This document shows, one piece after another, positions 33,630 to 42,070 of a stretch of DNA of 44,355 nucleotides. Location: positions 1 to 44,355 of the forward strand of contig JAHCJR010000022.1 in the NCBI GenBank assembly GCA_026126165.1, written 5' to 3'. Origin of the DNA: Alphaproteobacteria bacterium (GTDB lineage: Bacteria; Pseudomonadota; Alphaproteobacteria; Ferrovibrionales; Ferrovibrionaceae). The translations under genes were made by a program, and so were the position numbers. The notes under the pieces were generated by a model that saw only the letters and a list, made by a program, of their open reading frames with translations, searched no databases and was not told where the DNA came from. The first letter of the stretch is position 1; each line of letters begins with the position of its first letter.

Positions 33630-35886
33630 CGAAGATCACCTTGCCGTCACCCTTGCGGTAGAAGTCGGGCAGTTCCGCCGCGATGCGGTAGCCATTGCCG
33701 AGATAGAAGGCGCGGGTCGGCGCGTAGCGCCCGGTCGAGGAGGTGTCCACATGCACCTGGACGGCGCCGCGCCGGCGCATCTCCTCCTCGGCCCGCCGCA
33801 GCAGCTCCCGACCCAGGCCCTGTCCCTGCCGGTCCGGATCGACCGCGATCCAGTAAAGGTCCCAGGAAGTCTCCGAGCCCGGTATCGGCCCGAAACAGGC
33901 ATAGCCCACCAGCCGCCCCGCCTGTTCGGCGATCACGAAATCGTAGCCTGAACGGCGGCCCTTCGCGATTCGCTCCTGCGCCAGTTCGGCCGCGATCTCG
34001 ATCTCCTCCGGCGAGAACATGCCGGTCGCCGCCACCAGCCGTCGGATCGGCTCGACATCGCGCTCGCGCACCGCCTCGCGCCAGACCAGGCGCGCTGCCT
34101 CCACGCGCAGGGAAGGCGGCGGGATCCTGCGGGCCCGCGCGCGCTCTCCGGCCTGGCCCTCGGCCAGCCCCAGAAAGAACTCGCGCGCGTTGATGCCGAG
34201 CGTGCGAACCCGGTAGCCACCCTCCTGGACGACGAGGGAGGGATAGCCGCTCTCGCCGATCATGCGGCCGATCTGGCGGAAATCGGCGGCCTGGTTGGAC
34301 CAGGTGCCGGTCGGATCGCCGCGCGCCGTGTCGAGCCCGAGCGCCACCACGAGAAAGGCCGGGCGATGCCGCTCGATGCGGCGCAGTGCGATGCGCAGCG
34401 CCTCCCGGTACTGATCGGGCGTGATCGTCTCCGGCAGCGGCAGGTTGAGGTTATAGCCGGCGCCGGCGCCGCGGCCCGTCTCGTCGCGAAAGCCGCTAAA
34501 GTAAGGATAGGCGAAACTCGGATGGCCATGGATCGAAACGGTCAGCACATCCGCCCGTTCGTAGAAGATATCCTGCTGGCCGTTGCCGTGATGATAGTCG
34601 ATATCGAGTATCGCCACCCTGCCATAGCGGGCCAGGTAGTTGGCGGCGATGGCCACGTTGCAGAGATAGCAGAAGCCGCCGAACGCCCGCCGCTCGGCGT
34701 GATGGCCGGGCGGTCGTACCAGGGCATAGGCGGCCGGCGCGCCGTTCAGGACTTCGAGCGCCGCCGTCAGGCAGCAATCCACCGCATGTCGCGCCGCCGG
34801 CCAGGCATTCTGGTTGAGCGGCGTAAAGGTATCAATGCACCAATAGCCGGCCAGCACCGAGCGTTCCTTCGGCCGGCGCGCCGGATTGCGAATCGGAAAG
34901 ACGTAGGGGTAGACGGACTTGCGCGGCGGCGTCTCGCGGCAAGCCGTCTCTATATACTGCAGCAGGCCGGCATCGTGCACCTCGCGGATATGCCGGTCGG
35001 GAAAATGCCGTGCCGGAACGCGCTCGAAGAGACCGGTCTTTTCGAGTTCCGCCAGGATCACCGGCACGCGCACCGGCGCCTCCACATAGCCACGGTCGCG
35101 GACATGGTGGATGTCGTGCCGGTCGTTCACCAGAAGCGGAATCCTGCGGCTCGCAGGAACTCCGGGCAGTACCTGCGGCTCCACGGCGTTGCGCGTATAG
35201 CGTGGCGCGCGCAAGGCAAAATGGCCGTCGCGGATCGAGGCTTCGACTTGCGCCACGTAGCCGGGCGGGCAGATCGCGGCGTACTTTCCGGTCAGGATCG
35301 CGCGCACGATGCGGCGAAGCTGCGCCGCGCGCGGCAGTCCGAAACGGCCGAGTCCGTCGAAGACCAGGTGCGGCATGTTGAGATCGCCCGGCCGGATCGG
35401 CAGCTCATAGGCCGTCCCCTCGATGGGCAGCGCGCGGTAGCGTTCGTAGAATTTGAGGCGCTGCGCATTCTGCCGTCGCACCGCCGGGTCGGGGCAGAGC
35501 GCCGGGTCGTCCGGCAGACATTCGAAATAGAGCCCCTGCGAACCGATTGCCGCCGCCTCCTCGCGCATGCGCTCATAGAGCGCGCCGCCGACGCCGGAGC
35601 CGCGGCGCGCGCCGGGCGCGGTGGAGATGAGATCGAGGAAGGAGAATTTGAGCGTCGGATCGTGCAGCAGCAGTGCCATCGCGCGGATGCGGCCGGCATC
35701 GCCTTCGGCGACGTAGAGTTCCGATACGAAGCCATGCTTGAACGGATTCTCGAGCTGATCCGGAAGCTTGGCCACATCCTCCGGCGCAAGGCCCGGAAAC
35801 TGGCTGCGCATGATCGCCTGCGCCTCCTCGATCGCCGCCCGGTTGCCCGGACTGCGCGCATCGCCGATCCGGCGGATGCGGATCAT
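33583..35886 (-). CDS. three-domain fusion: GNAT acetyltransferase - class II histone-deacetylase-like hydrolase - GNAT acetyltransferase
   Basis: A 767-residue protein. Residues 1-165 are a GNAT domain (ISTAPGARRGSGVGGALYER, ending in LKFYERYRALPIEG). Residues about 250-575 are an HDAC/acetylpolyamine amidohydrolase domain with the general-base pair His395-His396 in RPPGHHAERRAFGGF, zinc ligands in ILDIDYHHGNGQQDIFY (428-436) and Asp519/Asp524 in GLDTARGDPTG, and EGGY (555-558). Residues about 600-750 are a second GNAT domain (IAVDPDRQGQGLGRELLRRA). The protein may both add and remove acyl groups on an amine. It is the last gene of the kamA operon, directly abutting the ATP-grasp gene. Its own 3' end overlaps the convergent repeat-protein gene by 47 bp. 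Substrates are unknown. Confidence 0.88.
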   Translation of the reverse strand: MIRIRRIGDARSPGNRAAIEEAQAIMRSQFPGLAPEDVAKLPDQLENPFKHGFVSELYVAEGDAGRIRAMALLLHDPTLKFSFLDLISTAPGARRGSGVGGALYERMREEAAAIGSQGLYFECLPDDPALCPDPAVRRQNAQRLKFYERYRALPIEGTAYELPIRPGDLNMPHLVFDGLGRFGLPRAAQLRRIVRAILTGKYAAICPPGYVAQVEASIRDGHFALRAPRYTRNAVEPQVLPGVPASRRIPLLVNDRHDIHHVRDRGYVEAPVRVPVILAELEKTGLFERVPARHFPDRHIREVHDAGLLQYIETACRETPPRKSVYPYVFPIRNPARRPKERSVLAGYWCIDTFTPLNQNAWPAARHAVDCCLTAALEVLNGAPAAYALVRPPGHHAERRAFGGFCYLCNVAIAANYLARYGRVAILDIDYHHGNGQQDIFYERADVLTVSIHGHPSFAYPYFSGFRDETGRGAGAGYNLNLPLPETITPDQYREALRIALRRIERHRPAFLVVALGLDTARGDPTGTWSNQAADFRQIGRMIGESGYPSLVVQEGGYRVRTLGINAREFFLGLAEGQAGERARARRIPPPSLRVEAARLVWREAVRERDVEPIRRLVAATGMFSPEEIEIAAELAQERIAKGRRSGYDFVIAEQAGRLVGYACFGPIPGSETSWDLYWIAVDPDRQGQGLGRELLRRAEEEMRRRGAVQVHVDTSSTGRYAPTRAFYLGNGYRIAAELPDFYRKGDGKVIFVRDLSPVAAAPAPAR

Positions 35887-36870
35887 TCAGGCCGCCTGCC
35901 GCCGCGCCGCCAGCGCCGCGTCGAGGATCGAACGGACCATTGCCGGGTAATCGAGACCGGCGCGGGAAGCCGCCGCGAAGAATCCGGCATCAGGCGTCAG
36001 GCATGGATTGAGATTGACCTCGAGGATCCATGGCTGGCCGGCGCCATCGACGCGGAAGTCGACCCGTGCATAGCCCTTGAGGCGGAACAGCGTCCAGCAT
36101 TCGAGCGCCAGCGCGCAAAGCCGTTCGAGCAGCGGACGATCGGTCGGGGGAAAATCGAAGCGGCGCGGCGTATGGTCGTGGGCGAAACTTCCCGCCAGCC
36201 ATTTCGCTTCGTAATCGACGATACGCGGCCGCTCCGGCGGAAAGTCGATGAACTCGATCTCCGCCGGCGGCAGCACCCGGGGCCTACCCGCTTCCTCGAT
36301 CAGCGACAGGTTGAACTCCCGCCCTTCGATGAAGCTTTCGGCGAAGAACCGCCCGCCATGGCGGCGTTCGCGACGGCCGATCTCCGCCACGGCGCCCGCC
36401 CCCGACGTGACCGAGGCGGCATCGATTCCGAGTGAGGCATGTTCTGTGTCCGACTTGACGATGACCCGCCCGGGAAGCTGTTGCGTCGTCCCGGCCTCAA
36501 TCCAGGCCGGCGTCGGGAGGCCGGCGGCGGCGAGGTGTCTCTTGGTTCCGGTTTTGGACAGTGTCGCCGCCCAGGCGGCGGCGCCAGCGCCGGTATAGCG
36601 CAGGCCGAGATGTTCCAGCACCAACGGAACCATCAAGGCGAGCGCGCAGTCGCCGCGCAGCGCCTCGACCAGATTGAATACCGCATCGGGACGGCGCCGG
36701 CCGAGCGCCTCCAGCACGCCAAGATCAAGGTCAAGATGCACGATTTCGGTGACGCAGCCGATGTTGGCCAGTGCCTGTGCGACGGATTCGGCCGCCACGC
36801 GGGTATCGGCCTCGTCCGGTCGGTCGGCCGCCGCGCCATGGATGACCGGCACCAACGGCCGGCCGTTCAT
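35887..36870 (-). CDS. ATP-grasp ligase A (D-Ala-D-Ala ligase-like)
   Basis: A 327-residue ATP-grasp protein starting MNGRPLVPVIHGAAADRPDE at an ATGA overlap with the upstream ligase. ATP-grasp signs are the phosphate-binding region PGRVIVKSDTEHASLGIDAA, then RFFAESFIEGREFNLSLIEE, EIEFIDFPPERPRIVDYEAK, and the metal/triad segment ARVDFRVDGAGQPWILEVNL with NPCLTPDAGFF. Ddl-type ligases join a carboxylate to an amine through an acylphosphate. It differs clearly from its neighbour, so the two probably act on successive substrates. Substrates cannot be named from the sequence. Confidence 0.85.
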   Translation of the reverse strand: MNGRPLVPVIHGAAADRPDEADTRVAAESVAQALANIGCVTEIVHLDLDLGVLEALGRRRPDAVFNLVEALRGDCALALMVPLVLEHLGLRYTGAGAAAWAATLSKTGTKRHLAAAGLPTPAWIEAGTTQQLPGRVIVKSDTEHASLGIDAASVTSGAGAVAEIGRRERRHGGRFFAESFIEGREFNLSLIEEAGRPRVLPPAEIEFIDFPPERPRIVDYEAKWLAGSFAHDHTPRRFDFPPTDRPLLERLCALALECWTLFRLKGYARVDFRVDGAGQPWILEVNLNPCLTPDAGFFAAASRAGLDYPAMVRSILDAALAARRQAA

Positions 36871-37880
36871 TGCGCCGCCTGGGTCCGCCATGCCTCTGGC
36901 GGAGCCAGCCGGTAGCGCCGCATCGCTGATTGCATGATGTCCCCGATCAGCCGGTCATAGGTCCAGCCGGCCTGGGCGGCCAGGATCGGCAGGTCGGAAT
37001 GGGTCGGGTGCAGCCCGGCCAGCGGGTTGGCTTCCAGGAATTGCGGCCGGCCCTCGGCGTCGCAACGCAGATCGAGCCGCCCGGCATCGCGGCAGCCGAG
37101 CGTGCGATAGGCCGCAAGTGCGATGGCGCCCGCCTGACGGGCAACGAAGTCTTCCGCCAGGCGATAGCTGACGCGGCTTTCGCAATATTCCTTGTTGTCG
37201 AGCGAATAGACCTCCGCCTCGGCACCTGCGCCAAGCAGGATCTCGAGGACGCCAATGACCCGCGCCTCCCTCCCGCTGCCGGTCAGGCCCACGGTGAATT
37301 CGCGGCCCGGGAGGAACGGCTCGGCGATGACCGGCTGTCCGAAGCGCGCGATCAGTTCCCGTGCCGCATGGCGAAGCTGTTCGCCGTCATGCACCTTGGA
37401 GGCGTTCGAGCAGCCCTTGCCGGTTCCTTCCGCCACCGGCTTCACGAAAAGCGGGAAGCCGAGATCGCAGGCAATTGCGTCATCATCGGATTCGATCAGC
37501 CGGAATGGCGCGGTCGGGATCGCGGCCTCGCGCACCAGGCGCTTGGCCACCGCCTTGTCCAGCGCGACCGAGAGGGTCAGCGGATCGGAGAACGTGTATG
37601 GCTGGTCGAACGCCTCCATGAGCGCGGGCGCCTGTGCCTCCCGGGCGCGGCCCCGCAGCCCTTCGGCGATGTTGAAGACGAGGTCCCAGCGCTCCCCGGC
37701 CACCAGTCTCTCGGCGAGCCGGCGGACATGCCCGATCCGCTCGACCTGAAAGCCGAGGCGCGTCAGCGAAGCCGACAGTTCGCCGATCGTCTCTGGCGAA
37801 TCGAATTCGGCCAGGGCCTCTTCCGGCAGGCCGAGCCCGCGATAATCGTCCCGCAGGTCGTAGACCAGTCCGACGCGCAC
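36867..37880 (-). CDS. ATP-grasp ligase B (D-Ala-D-Ala ligase-like)
   Basis: A 337-residue protein from a GTG start (MRVGLVYDLRDDYRGLGLPE) with GGAGGAG upstream, 2 bp after the aminomutase stop. It has the Ddl N-domain (RWDLVFNIAEGLRGRAREAQ, PALMEAFDQPYTFSDPLTLS), ATP-grasp LFVKPVAEGTGKGCSNASKV, EPFLPGREFTVGLTGSG and the metal-binding end LDLRCDAEGRPQFLEANPLA followed by GLHPTHSDLPILAAQAG. This resembles ligase A in fold but shares few motifs beyond the core. It probably couples the aminomutase product or a related amino acid to a carboxylate; this is inferred from context. Confidence 0.86.
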   Translation of the reverse strand: MRVGLVYDLRDDYRGLGLPEEALAEFDSPETIGELSASLTRLGFQVERIGHVRRLAERLVAGERWDLVFNIAEGLRGRAREAQAPALMEAFDQPYTFSDPLTLSVALDKAVAKRLVREAAIPTAPFRLIESDDDAIACDLGFPLFVKPVAEGTGKGCSNASKVHDGEQLRHAARELIARFGQPVIAEPFLPGREFTVGLTGSGREARVIGVLEILLGAGAEAEVYSLDNKEYCESRVSYRLAEDFVARQAGAIALAAYRTLGCRDAGRLDLRCDAEGRPQFLEANPLAGLHPTHSDLPILAAQAGWTYDRLIGDIMQSAMRRYRLAPPEAWRTQAAQ

Positions 37881-37882
37881 CT

Positions 37883-39208
37883 TCAGCTCCTCCGCCCGTC
37901 CCGGTCCTCGCCGACCGTGCCGCCGGGATCGGGGTAGCGATAGATGCCACCCTCGTAGTTGCGCAGCAGCAGATCGTCGCCGTCGCGGCCGACGATGTAG
38001 TCGGGCATCAGCGGGATCTTGCCGCCGCCCCCTGGCGCGTCAATGACATATGTCGGCACCGCATAGCCCGTGGTATGGCCGCGCAGGCCCTCGATGATTT
38101 CCAGGCCGCGGCTCACCGGCGTGCGGAAATGCGCCGAGCCGGTGATCGGGTCGCACTGATAGAGATAGTAAGGCCGGACGCGCCGCATGAGCAGCCCATG
38201 CATGAGGGCGGTCATGGTCGGCACCGAATCGTTGACGCCACGGAGGAGGACGGTCTGCGCCCCGAGCGGGATGCCGGCATCGGCGAGGCGGCCGAAGGCT
38301 TCGGTCACCTCCGGCGTCAGCTCCGATGGATGGGTCGCATGCAGGCTGAGCCAGACCGGGCGATGGCGCCGGAGCATGCGCACGAAGGCGCGCGTGATGC
38401 GCATGGGCAGGACGACCGGCACCTTGCTGCCGAGGCGGATGAACTCGACATGGCGGATCCGGCTGAGCCGGCCCAGCAGGTAGTCGAGCTTGTCGTCGGC
38501 CAGCGTCAGCGGATCGCCGCCCGAGATCAGCACGTCGCGAATCTCGGGATGCGCCTCGATATAGTCGAGCGCCCGGTCCCACTGCCGGGTGGAGAACTGA
38601 TACTCGCCACCGGGCTCGCCCACCATGCGCGAGCGCGTGCAGTAGCGGCAATAGGTCGAACAGAAGCCCGTGGAAAGGAAGAGCACCCGGTCCGGATAGC
38701 GGTGCACCAGGCCGGGGACCTGGGTGTCATGGTCCTCGCCGAGCGGATCGTCCGCTTCGCCCGGCAGGCGCAGATATTCGTCATTCACGGGGATATGGGT
38801 GCGCCGCAGCGGCTCCGCCGGATCCTCGAGCCCCATCAGGCTCGCATAATAGGGTGTGATGCCGACCGGCAGCGAACCGCGATGGCGGCTTACCGCTTCG
38901 CGCTCGCCCTCCGACAGGCGGAAGACCCGCTCGAGCTGTGCCAGGCTGCGGATGCGGTTGCGAAGCTGCCAGCGCCAGTCCGACCATTCGGCCTGAGTCG
39001 CCTCCGGATGGAAACGCCTGCGATAGGCCCGCGCCGCCTCGCCATGCGGGAAGCGCTCTCCGGCCGCGCGCAGCGGCGGCCGGACGAGCGGCGGCGGCTC
39101 GGTCGCTTTCGTCAGGGTGTCTGGAGTGAGTGTCGGGAAAGAGATGATCGCTGCGGCTGCGCCGCAACCTGGCGGTTCCACGTTCTCCGCCTGAACTTCC
39201 TGATCCAT
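37883..39208 (-). CDS. kamA: lysine 2,3-aminomutase (KamA family radical SAM/PLP enzyme)
   Basis: About 441 residues from the ATG at 39208; in-frame starts at 39244 and 39277 are possible, and the first 70 residues are variable. The radical SAM cluster motif is CSTYCRYC (Cys183, 187, 190). PLP lysine397 lies in VIDAPGGGGKIPLMPDYIVG. The residues corresponding to the two lysine-binding aspartates of clostridial aminomutase are present (Asp353 in YQCDPITGSAHFRTPVSRG, Asp390 in VIDAPGGGG), at the same spacing from the PLP lysine (44 and 7 residues). It should turn L-lysine into beta-lysine. The enzyme is longer than EpmB-type beta-lysine synthases, and no efp or epmA gene is nearby. Confidence 0.88.
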   Translation of the reverse strand: MDQEVQAENVEPPGCGAAAAIISFPTLTPDTLTKATEPPPLVRPPLRAAGERFPHGEAARAYRRRFHPEATQAEWSDWRWQLRNRIRSLAQLERVFRLSEGEREAVSRHRGSLPVGITPYYASLMGLEDPAEPLRRTHIPVNDEYLRLPGEADDPLGEDHDTQVPGLVHRYPDRVLFLSTGFCSTYCRYCTRSRMVGEPGGEYQFSTRQWDRALDYIEAHPEIRDVLISGGDPLTLADDKLDYLLGRLSRIRHVEFIRLGSKVPVVLPMRITRAFVRMLRRHRPVWLSLHATHPSELTPEVTEAFGRLADAGIPLGAQTVLLRGVNDSVPTMTALMHGLLMRRVRPYYLYQCDPITGSAHFRTPVSRGLEIIEGLRGHTTGYAVPTYVIDAPGGGGKIPLMPDYIVGRDGDDLLLRNYEGGIYRYPDPGGTVGEDRDGRRS

Positions 39209-39438
39209 GCTCGAAGCACGTTTTTCTGCGGTGCGGGCGAACATCGCGCGACGATCGCCGACTCGGAACTCGCCCATCCGCGCTTATTCATTTGTCCAAA
39301 GCCGCGACGGTTTCAAGAGGGATTTTCTATATTGATGCGATTGTCACGGGAAGATGAGGCAGAGCCGCACCGCCTGGCGCATGCCGTCGCTAGGCGCCGG
39401 TCGCGCGCCATCGTAACCTCGTGGCGGAGGACCATCCG

Positions 39439-40728
39439 ATGCACCGACTCGATCCGGCTCCGCGCAGCTATCCGCCCTTCGTCTGGCTGGTGCGGCGCGC
39501 GGCCGGCTTCGGGACCGGTCCGGCCGGCCAGGGCAGTCCCGCCGAGACCGAGGCATGGCTGCTCGGCGCCGCCCTCCATGAACGTGACATGCTGGCGCTC
39601 TATGGCGGCCTGATCTCACGCCTGATCGCCTGCGGGCTGCCGCTCGAGCGGGCGAGCCTGCATGTCGGCACGCTGCACCCGCAGCTGCTCGGCTTTGCCT
39701 GGAACTGGAACCGCTCCGATGGCCTGATCGACGAAGTCTGGGCCGGCCGGCGGGCGCGCGAGGGACCAAGCTATACGCGCAACCCGCTCTTCGAGGTGAT
39801 CGAGCATGGCCGGGAGGTGCGGGCGCGCGGCGACGACCCGCAGGCTCTGGCGCGCTTCCCGCTGGTGGCCGAACTGGCGCAGAGCGGCATCAGCGATTAT
39901 CTGGCCCTGCCGATCGGCGGGGGCGGCGGCCAGCATAATGCGGCCACCCTGGCAACGCGCCGGCCAGGCGGGTTCAGCGACGAGGATGTCGCGGTGCTGC
40001 GCCGGATGCTGGCCCTGTTCGGCCCGCATGTGGAGCGCCATATCGCCTGGCGCATTGCCGGCAACGTGCTCGAAGCCTATCTCGGGGCGGCGGCGGGGCG
40101 GCAGGTTCTCGAAGGCGCGATCAAGCGCGGATCGGGGCGGCCGATCGGCGCGGTGATCTGGGTCTCCGACCTGCGCGGATATACCGACCTGTCCGACCGG
40201 CTGAGGGCGCCGGACATGCTGGTTCTGCTCAATCATTATTTCGAGCTGTCGGCCGGCGCGGTGCTTGCCCAAGGCGGCGAGGTGCTGAAATTCATGGGTG
40301 ACGGGCTGCTTGCCGTCTTCCCCCTCGATGGCGCGGGCGGCGCGGAGGGGGCGGCGGCAAGGGCGCTGGATGCCGCGCGGGAGGTGCTGAAGGGACTGGC
40401 GCGCCTCAATGGCGGCGAGGCGCCCGCCGATCTGGCGCGGATCGAAGGCTGGCGCCCGCTCGGCGCCGGCATCGCCCTGCATCTGGGCGAGGTTTTCTTC
40501 GGCAATGTCGGCGCGCCCGAACGCCTCGATTTCACCGTCATCGGCCCGGCGGTCAATGTGGCAAGCCGCGTGGAGGCGCTATGCAAGGGGCTGGGCCAGC
40601 CGGTCCTGCTGACCGCGCCGGTGGCACGGCTGATCGAGACGCCGCTCCGCGAGCTGGGCCGCCACCGGCTGAAAGGCGTCGGCGAGCCGGTCGCGGTCTT
40701 CGCGCCGCTGCCCGAGCGCGCGACCTAG
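39439..40728 (+). CDS. class III adenylate/guanylate cyclase with N-terminal sensor region
   Basis: A 429-residue protein from the ATG at 39439, with GGAGG 8 nt upstream. The first 220 residues form a GAF-like or unassigned domain (HVGTLHPQLLGFAWNWNRSD, RRAREGPSYTRNPLFEVI). The cyclase domain runs from about 232: metal-binding Asp244 in VIWVSDLRGYTDLSDRL and Asp288 in LKFMGDGLLAVFPLD, then RLDFTVIGPAVNVASRVEAL. The conserved Lys284 and the LDFTVIG segment suit an adenylate cyclase. It diverges from the kamA operon across a 230-bp gap. Its TAG stop shares CTAG with the convergent metallo-beta-lactamase gene. Confidence 0.87.
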   Translation: MHRLDPAPRSYPPFVWLVRRAAGFGTGPAGQGSPAETEAWLLGAALHERDMLALYGGLISRLIACGLPLERASLHVGTLHPQLLGFAWNWNRSDGLIDEVWAGRRAREGPSYTRNPLFEVIEHGREVRARGDDPQALARFPLVAELAQSGISDYLALPIGGGGGQHNAATLATRRPGGFSDEDVAVLRRMLALFGPHVERHIAWRIAGNVLEAYLGAAAGRQVLEGAIKRGSGRPIGAVIWVSDLRGYTDLSDRLRAPDMLVLLNHYFELSAGAVLAQGGEVLKFMGDGLLAVFPLDGAGGAEGAAARALDAAREVLKGLARLNGGEAPADLARIEGWRPLGAGIALHLGEVFFGNVGAPERLDFTVIGPAVNVASRVEALCKGLGQPVLLTAPVARLIETPLRELGRHRLKGVGEPVAVFAPLPERAT

Positions 40729-41453
40729 CCCGCTGCCTGGGCGAGGAGCCGCTCGTAACCCTCCGCCAGCGCGCCAAGGGCGGCTTCGCCATCGCCGCGA
40801 TAGGAAGGGCCATGCATGAGCGCCAACGTGCGCGGCCGCAACTCCGCCAGCCGGCGGATGGTGGGGACGGTCGCGATGCCGAGGCTCGTCGCGTGGAACA
40901 TCCCCTCCGCCGCCAGCGCCGGGCCGACGATGTCGCGTTCGGTCACGGCGCCATCGTCTCCGACCTGGGTAAAGAGGTCGCCGCAGAAAAGCGTGCCCGT
41001 GGTTTCTTCATGGATGAGCCCCGCCTCCCAGCAATGGGGCACGTGCGGCGTATCGAGATAGCGCACGCGCCGGCCGCCCAGGTCGATCACCTCGCCATCG
41101 GCGAGGGTTCGCGGCGGCCGGTCGGCCAGATCGCTGAGCGAGACCGAACAGGCGGTCGCACCATGCATGATCTCAGCCCGTGGCGCCGCGGCGAGCCAGG
41201 CATTCATGGCGCCGCACTCGTCGGCCTCCACATGGCCGAAGGAGATCCAGCGCAGGTCCTCGAGGCGGATCAGGCGGGCGAGCGCCTCCGAGACGAGGGG
41301 GAAGATCGCGCGCATGCCGCAATGGAAGAGCAGCGGCTGTTCGGCCCGGATCAGAAACTGGTTGAAGGTGAAGCCCGCAGGCGGCGCCACCTCCGGCACG
41401 AAGGTGGAAAGGCGGAATATGCCGTCGGCGATTTCGTCGATCCGGGTCTGCAT
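40725..41453 (-). CDS. metallo-beta-lactamase-fold diiron protein (ODP/flavodiiron-like)
   Basis: A 242-residue protein. The motif FGHVEADECGAMNAW is the HxExD segment of oxygen-binding diiron and flavodiiron proteins, followed by the ligands in TPHVPHCWEAGLIHEE, FCGDLFTQVGDDG and ALMHGPSY. There is no flavodoxin domain. It may reduce or sense oxygen, or hydrolyse a thioester-type bond; family members vary. It lies 16 bp downstream of the tetR-type gene on the same strand, and its stop overlaps the cyclase gene by 4 bp. Confidence 0.8.
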   Translation of the reverse strand: MQTRIDEIADGIFRLSTFVPEVAPPAGFTFNQFLIRAEQPLLFHCGMRAIFPLVSEALARLIRLEDLRWISFGHVEADECGAMNAWLAAAPRAEIMHGATACSVSLSDLADRPPRTLADGEVIDLGGRRVRYLDTPHVPHCWEAGLIHEETTGTLFCGDLFTQVGDDGAVTERDIVGPALAAEGMFHATSLGIATVPTIRRLAELRPRTLALMHGPSYRGDGEAALGALAEGYERLLAQAAG

Positions 41454-41469
41454 GAACGATGTCCTCCCT

Positions 41470-42057
41470 TCAGGGGGATTTGGCGGCGAGATGGTTCAGG
41501 ATCAGCCGCGCGAGCTGCGAGGCGGCGGTCTGCGTATCGAGGCCCGAGCGCTGCAGCGCGCGCAGCACCGCCACGTCCAGCACGGCGGCGGCAAGCTGGA
41601 TCGCGGCCTCATCCGGCCGGGCCGGCTCCAGCGCCGCGCGGACGAGGGATAGACGCTGCGCCGCCTCCATCTCGACGAACGCGCGCAGTTTCGGAAAGAG
41701 GTGCTGGTCGCAGCGCACCCGCTCCAGGGCGGGCAGGCGGTCGAGAAAGCCGAAGAGTGCCCCGGCGAGACGATGCACCCGGGCTTCCAACTCTTCCAGC
41801 CCGTCGAAAATCTCGGGCCCAGGCGGCGGCAGGGCGGCGAGCGTATGCCGCCCGCAGGCTTCGATCGCGTCGTCGTAAGTCGGGAAATGGTGATAGACGG
41901 TGCCGACACTGACGCCGGCGCGCACGGCGATGTCCTTCATCGAAGTGGCGGCGATACCGCGTTCGGCATGAAGGGCCTGGGTTGCCGCGACGATGCGCCG
42001 GCGCGTTTCCGCCGCCGCCTCGCCCCGCCTGCCCTGCCGATAGGTCCTTACGGTCAT
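41470..42057 (-). CDS. TetR family transcriptional regulator
   Basis: A 195-residue repressor. The N-terminal helix-turn-helix reads RRRIVAATQALHAERGIAAT and then SMKDIAVRAGVSVGTVYHHF, followed by a ligand-binding helical domain. It probably controls itself, the diiron protein and the divergent acyl-CoA dehydrogenase gene through the inverted repeat at 42071-42090. An acyl-CoA ligand is likely given the neighbour; this is inferred. Confidence 0.88.
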   Translation of the reverse strand: MTVRTYRQGRRGEAAAETRRRIVAATQALHAERGIAATSMKDIAVRAGVSVGTVYHHFPTYDDAIEACGRHTLAALPPPGPEIFDGLEELEARVHRLAGALFGFLDRLPALERVRCDQHLFPKLRAFVEMEAAQRLSLVRAALEPARPDEAAIQLAAAVLDVAVLRALQRSGLDTQTAASQLARLILNHLAAKSP

Positions 42058-42070
42058 GATCGACTTTCAA

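Noticed and set aside
37883-39208. The aminomutase as EpmB (EF-P beta-lysylation)
   Set aside because: The protein is about 100 residues longer than EpmB, and efp and epmA are not nearby. This is a preference, not proof.
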